Source: CAZEVY01 sp964515555 (GTDB taxonomy: Bacteria > Acidobacteriota > Terriglobia > Bryobacterales > Bryobacteraceae). Taken from it: DNA of 13,849 nucleotides. Positions 6,551 through 13,849 of the stretch are shown piece after piece. The position numbers were made by a program, and so were the translations under genes. The notes beneath the pieces are model-generated. The model saw only the letters and a program-made list of their open reading frames with translations, made no database searches and was not told the DNA's origin. The DNA lies in assembly GCA_964515555.1 (NCBI GenBank), contig CAZEVY010000127.1, positions 1-13,849 of the forward strand. The letters run 5' to 3'. The stretch's first letter is position 1. Every line of letters starts with the position of its first letter.

Positions 6551-9500
6551 ATGAGCATTCAACGAGTTTCGAGAACCGCGGCGATGGCGGCCCTGGTCGT
6601 GCTGGCCTCCCCGGTGGAAGGCCGTAACGTCTTCTTCTTTCCGGCCGATACCACCAACCGCAACGTACAGGTCTTCAGCCAGGAGCCTTTCAACTCCCTC
6701 GCCAACTTCGTCGGGTCGACCTCGATTTTCAGCGCCTTCGCGCTTCCCAACGGATCGAAATACTACTTCGTTTCCCGCAGCGCCTCCGACACCATCGTCG
6801 TCGTCGACGGCGCTTTCGGCTCCGTGCTGAAGCGCATCGATCTCGGCGTCAACGCCGAGGCGGCCACCATGACGCCCGACGGCTCCAAGCTCCTCGTGCT
6901 CGCCGGCCGGCTCTACATCTTCAACACCGCCACCGATCAGGAGCTGACGCCCCTGCAGCCGCTCGACCTCGGCACGAACCCCAACCGCATCGTCGTCAAT
7001 CATGAATCGACGCGCGCCTTCGTGCTTTCCCAGAATCGCCTCACCGCCGTCGACCTCATCAGCAGCTCCACCATTTCTCCGGCCCTCGGAATTCCGGGCT
7101 CGCCGACCGATGTCGGGCTCACGCCGCATAACACCCTGATCGTCACGGCCCTGCGCCGGTTCTACCTGATCAACGGGAATAACATGACCTTTCTCGGCAG
7201 CGCCGACGGCGTTCCCATCCGCGGGCAGCCCCGCAACCTCCAGATCACCCCGGACGGAAAGTACGCCATCGCCATCAACGACACGCCCGTCACCGGATCG
7301 CCCGTCGAGATCCTGGATATCGAGAGCCGGCTCGCCATCACTCCCAATCTGGCCTCTTCCGTCGCGGTCGCCGCCGCCCTGGACCGCATCGTCGTCACTG
7401 GAAACGACCGCGCCTATGGAATCACGCTCGGCCGCCAGTTGACCGTCATCGGCATCACCGCCTACTCCAGCACCGTGACCAACTATCCGGGCGTTGGAGC
7501 GATCAATTCCGTCACCGCCATCGCCGCCTCCCAGGAGATCCCGGCACGGTTCCTGTTCGTCTCCACTCCCAGCACCATCTACCGGCTCGATCCCCAGACC
7601 AACTCCATCGTCGGCACCGTCTCGCCCACGCTGCTGGTCGGCAACATGGCTGCTGTGGGGCCGCCGGGAACGGCCAGTCCGTCGACCGTGAACCAGTTCA
7701 ACGCTACCCAGACGGTCGGCGCCGGCGGGGCGCTGCAGCCGCTGATCCTGCGTGCGCTGGGCGGGCTCGGTGAACCGCTCTACAACATCGAAGCGACCAT
7801 CGCCAACGTCACCCAGGGCGTCACCTTCCAGCAGGGGAACGCGCGCACCAACGCCCGGGGATTCGCGCTCTTCAACGTCGTCGCGCCGCCGCAGGCCGGA
7901 ACCTACGTGGTCACCGTCAACATCGGCGCGCTGTCGATTAACTACACCATCACGGTCACCGGCGCCACCACGCCGGGCGTCGGCGGGGCCACCATTGTCT
8001 CGGGCAACGGCCAGGCTATCCGCGAGCAATTCGTCAGCCTTGAGCCGCTCACCATCCTGGTCTCCGGACCCGATGGCAAGCCGCTCGCCGGCAGCCCCGT
8101 TTCCTGGGAAGTCACCCAGGGCATGGGCACCCTGGTCCAGCAGGTCACTTCCACCGACAACGAAGGTAAGGCCAGCACCAACTTCCTGGCGACCAATATT
8201 CCCGGCGGCCTCTCCTTCTCCACCGCCACCGTGACCGCGACCACCGTCGCCGGCCCCGTGAACTTCGTCGTCACCACGCTGCTCGGCACGCTGCTCGGCG
8301 GCGGACTGGCGACCCAGCCGGCCGTCGAAATCCAGTCGCCGACGCTTCTCGATCCGACCATCCGCGGGCGCGCCGGAGAGCGCGTCCCCGGCGGCATCCG
8401 GATCCTGGTCGTAGCGGCCTCGGGCGGACAGGCCGGGCAGCCCATCCCGAACGTCGGCGTACGCATCTCCACCGGAAACGCACCCGGCGCGGGGCCCACG
8501 GCGGCCTGCAACGGGCCCGGCGGCATCGCGCTCACCGGACAGGACGGCATCGCGAATTGCGAAGTCGTCTTCGGCGCCAAGACCGGCGTGGCCTCGCTCA
8601 ACATCAACGTCGGCAATTTCGTCGAATACACCGGCCTCTACACCATCGTGGTGGATTTCGGACTGCCCGCCCTGGCGCAGATCGTTCAGGGGAACAACCA
8701 ATCCGGAATCGCCGGAAACCGCCTGGAGCGCACCTTCGTCGCGCGCATCACCGACGGCGCCGATAATATCCTTCCGGGCGTACCCGTGATTTGGGAAATC
8801 AGCACGCCGAATTCGGCGACGCTCACCAACGTCGTGAATACCAGCGACGTCAACGGACTGGTCTCCGCGGGCGCGCTGCTCGGCAACACCGGCGGAACGT
8901 TCCAGGTGCGTGTGCGCAGCACCCTGGGCGCGGCGTCGGCGGTGTTCACTTTTACCGTGACCATTCCGGTGAACGCCATCAGCCGGGTTTCCGGAGACAG
9001 CCAGAGCGTGCTCGTCAACCAGACGTTCCCGCAGCCGCTTGTCGTTCGCGTCACCAACTCTCAGGGGGTCGGTGTCAACGCCGTGCGCGTGAACTTCGTG
9101 GTGACAGGCGGCTCCGGGTCGGTGAATCCGCCCAGCGCGCTCACCGACAACACCGGACAGGCGTCGACGGTGCTCACCGCCGGGCCCAACGCCGGGACGA
9201 TTCTGGTTTCGGCCCAGGCCGCGACCTTCAGCACCGTCTTTACGCTCACCTCGCGCCCGCCGCAGCCTGTCTTCAGCGCGGCCAGCGTGTTCAACGCCGC
9301 CAGCTTCGCGAGCGGCTTCGTTTCACCCTGCGGGATGTACGAGATCGTCGCGCAGAACATCGCCAGCGATCTTCAGGGAATCGTCCTGGCCGCGAACTCG
9401 CTGTTCCCATCGCCGCTGCCGTTCCGGCTCCGCGGCGTCCAGGTGATTGTCAGCGGGGCGGAGTCTCCCATACACTCGGTGCGCAACGTGGCCGGCCGCG

Positions 9501-9990
9501 AAAGCGTGGTCGTGCAGATCCCGTGCGAGACGCAGGGGCCCTTCGCCAGCATTCAGCTGACCTCCAACAATCTGAGCGCGACAGTCAACGTGCCGGTGCT
9601 GGCCGCGCAGCCGGGGGTCTTCGAGACGACGCTGCCCGATAACACCCGCCTTCCGGTGATGTTCCGGTCCAACGGCAGCTTCGTGGCTGACGACAACCCG
9701 GCCGTGCGCGGCGAACAGGTGACCATTGTCGTCAACGCGCTCGGACAGACCAACAATCCGCGCGCGGCGACCAACCGGATCGGCGTTCCTGGCCAGACGG
9801 TGGCGGCGGCGCTGCTCGCCGGCGTCAACGACCAGGGCGTGCGGATCGTCTCCGCCGAGGCGGGACCGCTCCCCGGCATCTACTTCGTGAGGATTGAAAT
9901 CCCGCTGACGACCGCGCCGGGCCGAAGAGTCAATCTGGGCCTGGCCGCGATTCAGCCGGACAACTCCGCGGTCTTCGCCAACGGCGCGAC
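6551..9990 (+). CDS. Giant secreted beta-propeller / multi-Ig-like protein with Solibacter C-terminal domain (3' end lost in gap)
   Basis: At least 1146 residues, truncated by the N-run. ATG 6551 is chosen because GAGG (6542-6545) sits 5 bases upstream and the product begins with a signal peptide (MSIQRVSRTAAMAALVVLAS). A GTG two codons earlier is the alternative. Residues about 25-370 contain repeated short blades such as MTPDGSKLLVLAGRLYIFN and ITPDGKYAIAIND, typical of YVTN-like beta-propellers. Five Ig-like modules of Big_1/invasin type follow, starting near 374, 476, 579, 705 and 808. Several share the pattern V-x-G-(N/D)-x-Q at the start and T-(D/N)-x-x-G-x-A in the middle. From about 905 (SAASVFNAASFASGFVSPCG) the chain resembles TIGR03437 and is nearly complete at the gap. 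A surface or adhesion role is inferred from the Ig-like array. The reading frame found beyond the gap belongs to the opposite strand and is not part of this protein. Confidence 0.88.
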
Positions 9991-10090
9991 NNNNNNNNNN
10001 NNNNNNNNNNNNNNNNNNNNNNNNNNNNNNNNNNNNNNNNNNNNNNNNNNNNNNNNNNNNNNNNNNNNNNNNNNNNNNNNNNNNNNNNNN
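9991..10090. other. Assembly gap of exactly 100 N
   Basis: One hundred consecutive N, the conventional length for a scaffold gap of unknown size. It truncates two convergent genes: the multi-Ig protein from the left and the ABA4-like gene from the right. The true distance, and even the adjacency of the two flanks, rests on the scaffolding. Confidence 0.97.
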
Positions 10091-10508
10091 CGCGCCGCAT
10101 CGCGTAGCGGACCGCGAAGTACAACGCCAGCCCCGCCGGGGCGAATAGATTCGTCGCGATCAGACACGGCGCGGCGGCCAGGCGTCCGATCCCGCGGCGT
10201 GCGGCGTCGCGCGCCAGCCACGCCCCGGCGAACAGGTCGAGCGCGACGTAGTGGAACCACAACGCAACAACCATCCACGGGTCGGCGCCGTGAAACAGCG
10301 CCATCGCGCCGGCCAGACTGGTCCCGCCCGCGCCTTCGGGAAACGAGGTCTTGAGAATCGCGGCCACGTAGGCTGTCGCCAGCACCGACGGCAGAATGAC
10401 CGAATGCACCACGCGCTGTGTCCAGCGCCATCGCGGCGCCGCCAGCAGCAGCACCCAAGCCGGCAGCACGCCGAAGTTGACGATGTCGAAGAGGTGGTCG
10501 GCGGTCAA
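10091..10508 (-). CDS. ABA4-like (DUF4281) integral membrane protein, 3' end in gap
   Basis: About 139 residues are visible, close to full length for this family. Four membrane segments can be seen: FGVLPAWVLLLAAP, VVHSVILPSVLATAYVAAIL, WMVVALWFHYVALDLFAGAW and APCLIATNLFAPAGLALYFAV. The order N-terminal LFDIVNF, PRWRWT, WFHYVALDLFAG, D-x-x-RRGI and A-P-C-L matches the family named after plant ABA DEFICIENT 4, a protein needed for neoxanthin synthesis. The bacterial function is not established. The start is a TTG (10508-10506) overlapping the previous stop as TTGA, suggesting translational coupling. No Shine-Dalgarno is seen. The frame is also open upstream to 10706, but that part only shadows the zinc-ribbon gene. 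Confidence 0.8.
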
Positions 10509-10726
10509 TTCCGGCCGCAGAAATCGGGAGTGCGGCACATGCCCGCCGGGCAACCGCCGGGGGTGGTCTCCGCGCGTCCGTTGGCGTGCGCCGAAAACGT
10601 CGAGAGCTGTTGCGTGAGGTGTCTCTCTCCGCAGGAGGGGCACAGCAGCTCGCCGGTGTCGGAGTTCCGCACCAGCTTCTCGAAGCGCGTTCCGCAATCG
10701 TCGCAAAGATACTCGTAGATGGGCAT
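10505..10726 (-). CDS. FmdB-family zinc-ribbon protein
   Basis: A 73-residue protein opening with MPIYEYLCDDCGTRFE, the hallmark of the FmdB / Zn-ribbon_8 family (PF09723, TIGR02605). The zinc ligands are expected to be Cys8, Cys11, Cys29 and Cys32. The C-terminus carries extra cysteines (GGCPAGMCRTPDFCG), often seen in the family. Members are called putative regulatory proteins after FmdB of the formamidase/amidase locus, but their biochemical role is not known. The gene starts 5 bases after the stop of the PBP4 gene and overlaps the ABA4-like gene by 4 bases. It is therefore the middle gene of a tight three-gene operon. Confidence 0.92.
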   Translation of the reverse strand: MPIYEYLCDDCGTRFEKLVRNSDTGELLCPSCGERHLTQQLSTFSAHANGRAETTPGGCPAGMCRTPDFCGRN

Positions 10727-10731
10727 AGCGT

Positions 10732-12732
10732 TTATTGGACCAGCAGCAATCCTATTCTATCAATGAAGCGCCGCACCTCCGCGGCCTCGGCCAGCGTATT
10801 GTTCACCAGGATCGAAAACACCGTCCGGCGTCCGTCGGTCCCCGTCGCATAGCCCGAAAGGGAATTCACGCCGGTCAGCGACCCGGTCTTGGCCTGCACG
10901 AAGTTCGCGCGCGGATCGTCGCGAAAACGGTTGGCAAGCGTCCCGTCCTCGTTGCCGATCGGCAGTAGATCCGCCCACAACGCCGCCTGCGGCGAGCGCT
11001 GCATGTAGTCGAGCAGCTTCACCAGCGCCAGCGGCGTCACCAGGTTCAACCGCGAGAGCCCCGAGCCGTCCTCCAGGCGCACTTCGCGCTCCGGCACGCC
11101 AATCTCGGCGAGAAACGCCTTCATCTCCTCCAGGCCCGCTTCGCGGCTGCCGATGTTGCGCCGCGCCCGGCCCACCTCCCGCAGCACGATCTCGGCGTGC
11201 AGGTTCTGGCTGACTTTGTTGACGACCTTCAGCGTCTCGGCGAGCGGCGGCGAGACGCGAAACGCCAGTACCTCGCCGCGCGGCGCCCACGGCTCCTCGG
11301 CGTGCCTCAGGTCGGCCGCCTCGTAGGGCCACCGATGCCGCGCCACGGCATCGCCCGTCACCGTCACCCCGCGCCGCAGCAACGCCTCCCGCAGCGCGAA
11401 TGCCGCGAAGCGCGCCGGATCGTCGACCGCGGCGATCTGCGACATCCCCGCGCCGCCCCGGCGAATCCCGCCCCAGAACAACAACTGCCGCGAGCCGGCG
11501 GGGCGATCGAAGCGGACCCGCGCGCCCGCTCCGTCGATCGTGACGACGCGGTTTTCCACGGCGAAGTAGTCGAGCGGCGGCGCGAAGCGAACCGTGGCGC
11601 GGTCGCCGGCGGCCTCGCCCGGCCGCAGCGAGACGGTCTGCGTGTTGTCGTTGAAGACCAGCGCGCTGACCGGGGCGCCGTACTCGTGGAGCGCGTCGTC
11701 CTGCGCCCAGCCCGGCGGATACGGCTCCCAGACGTAATGGGAATCGTCGCCGACGACATCGCCCTCCACGCGGCGCAGGCCCCGGCGCACAAGCTGATCG
11801 GCGAGGTCGTCGATGGAGGCCATGGCGTCGCCGTTCTGCGGCCCCTTCCGGTAGGGGAGCGCCCGCGCCGACATGGTCGGGTCACCCGCCCCGGTCAAGC
11901 GCAGCTCGCCGCGGAGGACGCCGTCGCCGCCGGGGGCCGCATCGGCGAGCACGCGCGTGATGAAGCGATGCTCCGGGCCGAGTCGCATCAGCGCCAGCGC
12001 GGTCGAGAACAGCTTGACGTTCGACGCCGGCACGAAATAGCCGCGCGAGTTGCGCCGCATCACCACGTCGCCCGAATCCAGCCGCACGGCGCGCAGGCCC
12101 CAATGTCCCCGCGCCACCGCCGGAGTCGACGCCGCGATCGCGCGCATGCGCTCCTCGATGGCAGCCGCGGCGCGCGCTTCGACAAGCCACCGCGCCACCG
12201 TGAAGCGGTTCTTCGCGTCGGGCCAGGCGGCGGCCGGGAAGGGACCGGTCAGTGCCGCCGCCTCGCACGCCGCCAGTCGCGTCTCCGCCACGCAGCCTGT
12301 GCGCGCCAGCGGCGCCGGGAGCATCGCCATAATGCGCCTGGCGTCGACCTCCGGCCGCGACGCCAGGTACGAAACCGCCTGCATCAGCTCGGTGACGGCG
12401 AGACCTCCCAGCCGTAGGGCGAGCGCCGCCGGAACCGAGGCTCCCGCGGCACTAGTATAAGCAAGAGTGATTATGTCCGGCCTCGGATTTGCGGAACCGT
12501 TGACGATCGCGGCTGGCAGCGGGTCACGAAAGTCCTTTGGCAAGTATAAGGTAACCGGAATTCGCATCCCGAACTGGGTCTGAAGACTGAGATGTTCCAC
12601 GTGGAACATTCGGCTCTCGGAGGCGCCGTGCGAATGGGCGGCCACCGCCGGCAGCGGATCGGGCACATACAGGTGCTCGCGCAACTCGGCTGCTCGATCC
12701 AGCACGAGAAGACAGAGCAAAAGACCTGTCAC
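10732..12732 (-). CDS. dacB: D-alanyl-D-alanine carboxypeptidase/endopeptidase (PBP4 type) with degenerate alpha/beta-hydrolase N-terminal extension
   Basis: 666 residues from the GTG chosen. The C-terminal part (about 180-666) is a PBP4/peptidase S13 domain, which trims peptidoglycan stem peptides and cross-links in the periplasm. All active-site motifs are present: SNVK (Ser237, Lys240), SQN (508-510) and KTG (615-617). The first 165 residues are unusual. The segments ELREHLYVPDPLPAVAAHSHG, TQFGMRIPVTLYLPKDF, MQAVSYLASRPEVDARRI (around 120-134) and ALTGPF read like an acetyl-xylan-esterase-type alpha/beta-hydrolase. However, the segment after VDARRI, where the G-x-S-x-G nucleophile should be, is missing. 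The start is uncertain. GTG 12732 keeps a hydrophobic export segment (TGLLLCLLVL). TTG 12768 would add a basic n-region, and ATG 12609 would lose the export signal. The symbol applies to the PBP4 part only. Confidence 0.85.
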   Translation of the reverse strand: MTGLLLCLLVLDRAAELREHLYVPDPLPAVAAHSHGASESRMFHVEHLSLQTQFGMRIPVTLYLPKDFRDPLPAAIVNGSANPRPDIITLAYTSAAGASVPAALALRLGGLAVTELMQAVSYLASRPEVDARRIMAMLPAPLARTGCVAETRLAACEAAALTGPFPAAAWPDAKNRFTVARWLVEARAAAAIEERMRAIAASTPAVARGHWGLRAVRLDSGDVVMRRNSRGYFVPASNVKLFSTALALMRLGPEHRFITRVLADAAPGGDGVLRGELRLTGAGDPTMSARALPYRKGPQNGDAMASIDDLADQLVRRGLRRVEGDVVGDDSHYVWEPYPPGWAQDDALHEYGAPVSALVFNDNTQTVSLRPGEAAGDRATVRFAPPLDYFAVENRVVTIDGAGARVRFDRPAGSRQLLFWGGIRRGGAGMSQIAAVDDPARFAAFALREALLRRGVTVTGDAVARHRWPYEAADLRHAEEPWAPRGEVLAFRVSPPLAETLKVVNKVSQNLHAEIVLREVGRARRNIGSREAGLEEMKAFLAEIGVPEREVRLEDGSGLSRLNLVTPLALVKLLDYMQRSPQAALWADLLPIGNEDGTLANRFRDDPRANFVQAKTGSLTGVNSLSGYATGTDGRRTVFSILVNNTLAEAAEVRRFIDRIGLLLVQ
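12592..12609. promoter_or_regulatory. parS: Putative parS centromere site (ParB binding)
   Basis: A perfect 18-bp palindrome, ATGTTCCACGTGGAACAT. Its 16-bp core differs from the classical chromosomal parS, TGTTTCACGTGAAACA, by one symmetric pair of bases. This variant is tolerated in other bacteria. ParB loads at such sites and, with ParA, separates the replicated origins. Here the site lies inside the 5' part of the dacB fusion gene and is read as MFHVEH. No parA or parB gene is in the window. It is the only copy I found. Confidence 0.8.
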
Positions 12733-12738
12733 AAGGCG

Positions 12739-12768
12739 ATTGTACCCTGGGACCCGAAACCGCCCCAA
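12739..12768 (-). promoter_or_regulatory. Candidate promoter of the dacB-fmdB-ABA4-like operon
   Basis: On the minus strand, TTGGGG (12768-12763), an 18-base spacer and TACAAT (12744-12739). The -10 matches consensus at 5 of 6 positions. Its end is only 6 bases from the GTG at 12732, so transcription would start at or next to the start codon, giving a leaderless mRNA. If translation really starts at TTG 12768, this promoter cannot be the one used. Confidence 0.45.
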
Positions 12769-12800
12769 CGCCGGGCGCGTACTGTTAATAACATTCCCGG

Positions 12801-12829
12801 TTCGGGCTGCGACCAGCCGGGAGTATAAT
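12801..12829 (+). promoter_or_regulatory. Promoter of the M48 peptidase gene
   Basis: A perfect TATAAT (12824-12829) lies 34 bases before the start codon. At 17 bases upstream stands TTCGGG (12801-12806), a poor -35 box, so an activator or an alternative -35 contact is possible. It is divergent from the dacB promoter in the same about 130-base spacer. Confidence 0.6.
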
Positions 12830-12851
12830 TGGAGTCGGAGAGATCTGGGCC

Positions 12852-12858
12852 GAGGAGG
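12852..12858 (+). promoter_or_regulatory. Strong Shine-Dalgarno of the M48 peptidase gene
   Basis: GAGGAGG lies 5 bases before ATG 12864. This fixes the start together with the signal peptide that follows. Confidence 0.9.
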
Positions 12859-12863
12859 GCAAT

Positions 12864-13849
12864 ATGCGCCGGTTGAGGAACACGGGACTGGCACTGGCGA
12901 TCGCGCTGGCCGTTGCGGGAACGGGATTCGCGAAGGACAAGAAGAAGGACCCCGACGAGATCGGCAACCGCGACGTCGGCAAGGGCGTGAACTTCTACTC
13001 GCTCGAGAAGGAGATCGCGCTCGGCAAGCAACTCGCCCAGGAAATCGAGCGCCAGGCGAAGATCGTCGACGACCCGATTATCGCCGAGTACGTCAACCGC
13101 GTCGGTCAGAACATCGTGCGCAACTCCGACGTGAAGGTGCCGGTAACCATCAAGGTGATCGACGCCGAGGAGATCAACGCCTTCGCCCTGCCCGGCGGAT
13201 TCTTCTTCGTCAACACCGGACTGATTCTGCGCGCGGAGAATGAATCGGAGCTCGCGGGCGTGATGTCGCACGAGCTGGCGCACATCGCGGCGCGCCACGG
13301 CACGCGGCAGGCGACCAAGGGCACCATCGCCAACCTGGCGACGATTCCGCTGATCTTCATGGGCGGATGGGGCGGCTTCGGCGCGCGGCAGGCGGCCAGC
13401 GTGCTGATCCCGGTCGGATTCCTGAAGTTTTCGCGCGGCATGGAGTCGGAGGCCGATTTGCTCGGCTTGCAGTACATGTACAAGGCCGGCTACGATCCCA
13501 CCGGCTTCGTCGATTTCTTCGAGAAGCTGCTCTCCGACGAAAAGCGCAAGCCCGGGACGCTCTCGAAGATCTTCGCATCGCATCCGCCGACGGACTCGCG
13601 CATCGAGAACAGCCAGAAGAACATCGAGACGATTCTCAAGGAGAAGCCCGAGTACGTGGTGACCACGTCGGAGTTCAACGACGTGAAACTGCGGCTGGCC
13701 TCGCTGACCAATCGCCGCAAGGGCGAGGAGAAGGATCCCGCCAAGCCGACGCTGCGGCGCACCGGCTCCGGCAAGATCGAAGGCGAGGGCGACGACAAGA
13801 AGAAGACCGACGACGAGGAAGAGCGCCCGACGCTCAAGCGCCGTCCCTA
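12864..13849 (+). CDS. M48-family zinc metallopeptidase, exported (3' end beyond window)
   Basis: 328 codons are visible, with no stop before the window end. The signal peptide MRRLRNTGLALAIALAVAGTG lacks a lipobox, so the protein is probably soluble in the periplasm. The zinc site HELAH (His136, His140) and the downstream ESEAD (194-198, Glu194 the likely third ligand) define peptidase family M48. The conserved FALPGGFFFVNTGL before the zinc helix and SHPPTDSRI after it also fit the BepA/YfgC-like branch. That branch degrades or helps assemble outer-membrane proteins. Substrate preference here is inference. After about residue 280 the chain becomes a highly charged, probably disordered tail of Lys, Asp and Glu, with PTLRR and PTLKRRP repeated. 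The gene is divergent from dacB and has its own promoter and ribosome-binding site. Confidence 0.92.
   Translation, partial: MRRLRNTGLALAIALAVAGTGFAKDKKKDPDEIGNRDVGKGVNFYSLEKEIALGKQLAQEIERQAKIVDDPIIAEYVNRVGQNIVRNSDVKVPVTIKVIDAEEINAFALPGGFFFVNTGLILRAENESELAGVMSHELAHIAARHGTRQATKGTIANLATIPLIFMGGWGGFGARQAASVLIPVGFLKFSRGMESEADLLGLQYMYKAGYDPTGFVDFFEKLLSDEKRKPGTLSKIFASHPPTDSRIENSQKNIETILKEKPEYVVTTSEFNDVKLRLASLTNRRKGEEKDPAKPTLRRTGSGKIEGEGDDKKKTDDEEERPTLKRRP

Noticed and set aside
6533..8701. 722-codon antisense open frame opposite the multi-Ig gene
   Set aside because: The product is Asp/Gly/Arg-rich with no recognisable family, as expected from the complement of GC-rich codons. The sense frame has a signal peptide and repeated domains.
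10091..10354. Continuation of the multi-Ig reading frame beyond the N-run
   Set aside because: The residues after the gap are Arg/Pro/Ser-rich and are the antisense of the ABA4-like membrane protein. The continuity is an artefact of reading N as sense codons.
11197..12417. 406-codon + strand frame opposite the PBP4 gene
   Set aside because: It is Arg/His-rich without motifs and lies opposite a gene with all three penicillin-binding motifs.
12592..12828. 78-codon + strand frame beginning at the parS palindrome (MFHVEH)
   Set aside because: Its ATG exists only because the palindrome reads the same on both strands. The rest has no domain and lies opposite the dacB start region.
13106..13583. 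Antisense frames opposite the M48 peptidase
   Set aside because: They have no recognisable domains and overlap a gene with HELAH and ESEAD zinc motifs, a strong ribosome-binding site and a promoter.

Overview
The window is GC-rich DNA that most resembles an acidobacterium of the Bryobacter/Solibacter group (Bryobacterales). The best clue is that the two very large secreted proteins, otherwise unrelated, both end in a region with the look of the 'Solibacter C-terminal domain' (TIGR03437). A third secreted protein ends in a Cys-rich module that I associate with acidobacterial surface proteins. The taxonomic call is inference from these families, without a database search.

Left part (57-9990, all + strand): three consecutive genes for large exported proteins. 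The first (57-3860) has two copies of an LGFP-repeat block around a bacterial Ig-like domain, then a Big_1-like domain, a C39-peptidase-like domain that appears to lack its cysteine, and the Solibacter-type C-terminus. The second (4353-6188) is an unrecognised secreted protein. Its 492-base upstream region holds promoter-like sequences, an A-rich tract and a possible structured leader RNA (4154-4287). It is closed by a textbook intrinsic terminator. The third (6551 to the gap) has a beta-propeller-like N-terminus, five Ig-like modules and the Solibacter-type C-terminus. It is cut by a run of exactly 100 N (9991-10090), the usual placeholder for a scaffold gap.

Right part (10091-12732, - strand): a compact operon read toward the gap. 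Its order is a penicillin-binding protein 4-type D-Ala-D-Ala carboxypeptidase with an unusual N-terminal extension, a small FmdB-type zinc-ribbon protein 5 bases later, and an ABA4-like membrane protein whose TTG start overlaps the preceding stop by 4 bases and whose 3' end is lost in the gap. The N-terminal extension looks like a shrunken alpha/beta-hydrolase (acetyl-xylan-esterase type) that has lost its nucleophile. Inside that extension lies a perfect 18-bp palindrome, ATGTTCCACGTGGAACAT, which matches a ParB-binding centromere site (parS). If real, it places the window in the origin-proximal part of the chromosome.

Far right (12864 to the end, + strand): a divergent M48 zinc metallopeptidase with a signal peptide and a strong -10 box, running off the window end. 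The about 130-base divergent spacer carries promoters in both directions. The dacB-side -10 box lies so close to a GTG codon that the transcript may be leaderless. The genes share a cell-envelope theme: surface proteins, peptidoglycan maturation and periplasmic proteolysis. I found no tRNA, rRNA, CRISPR array or transposase.
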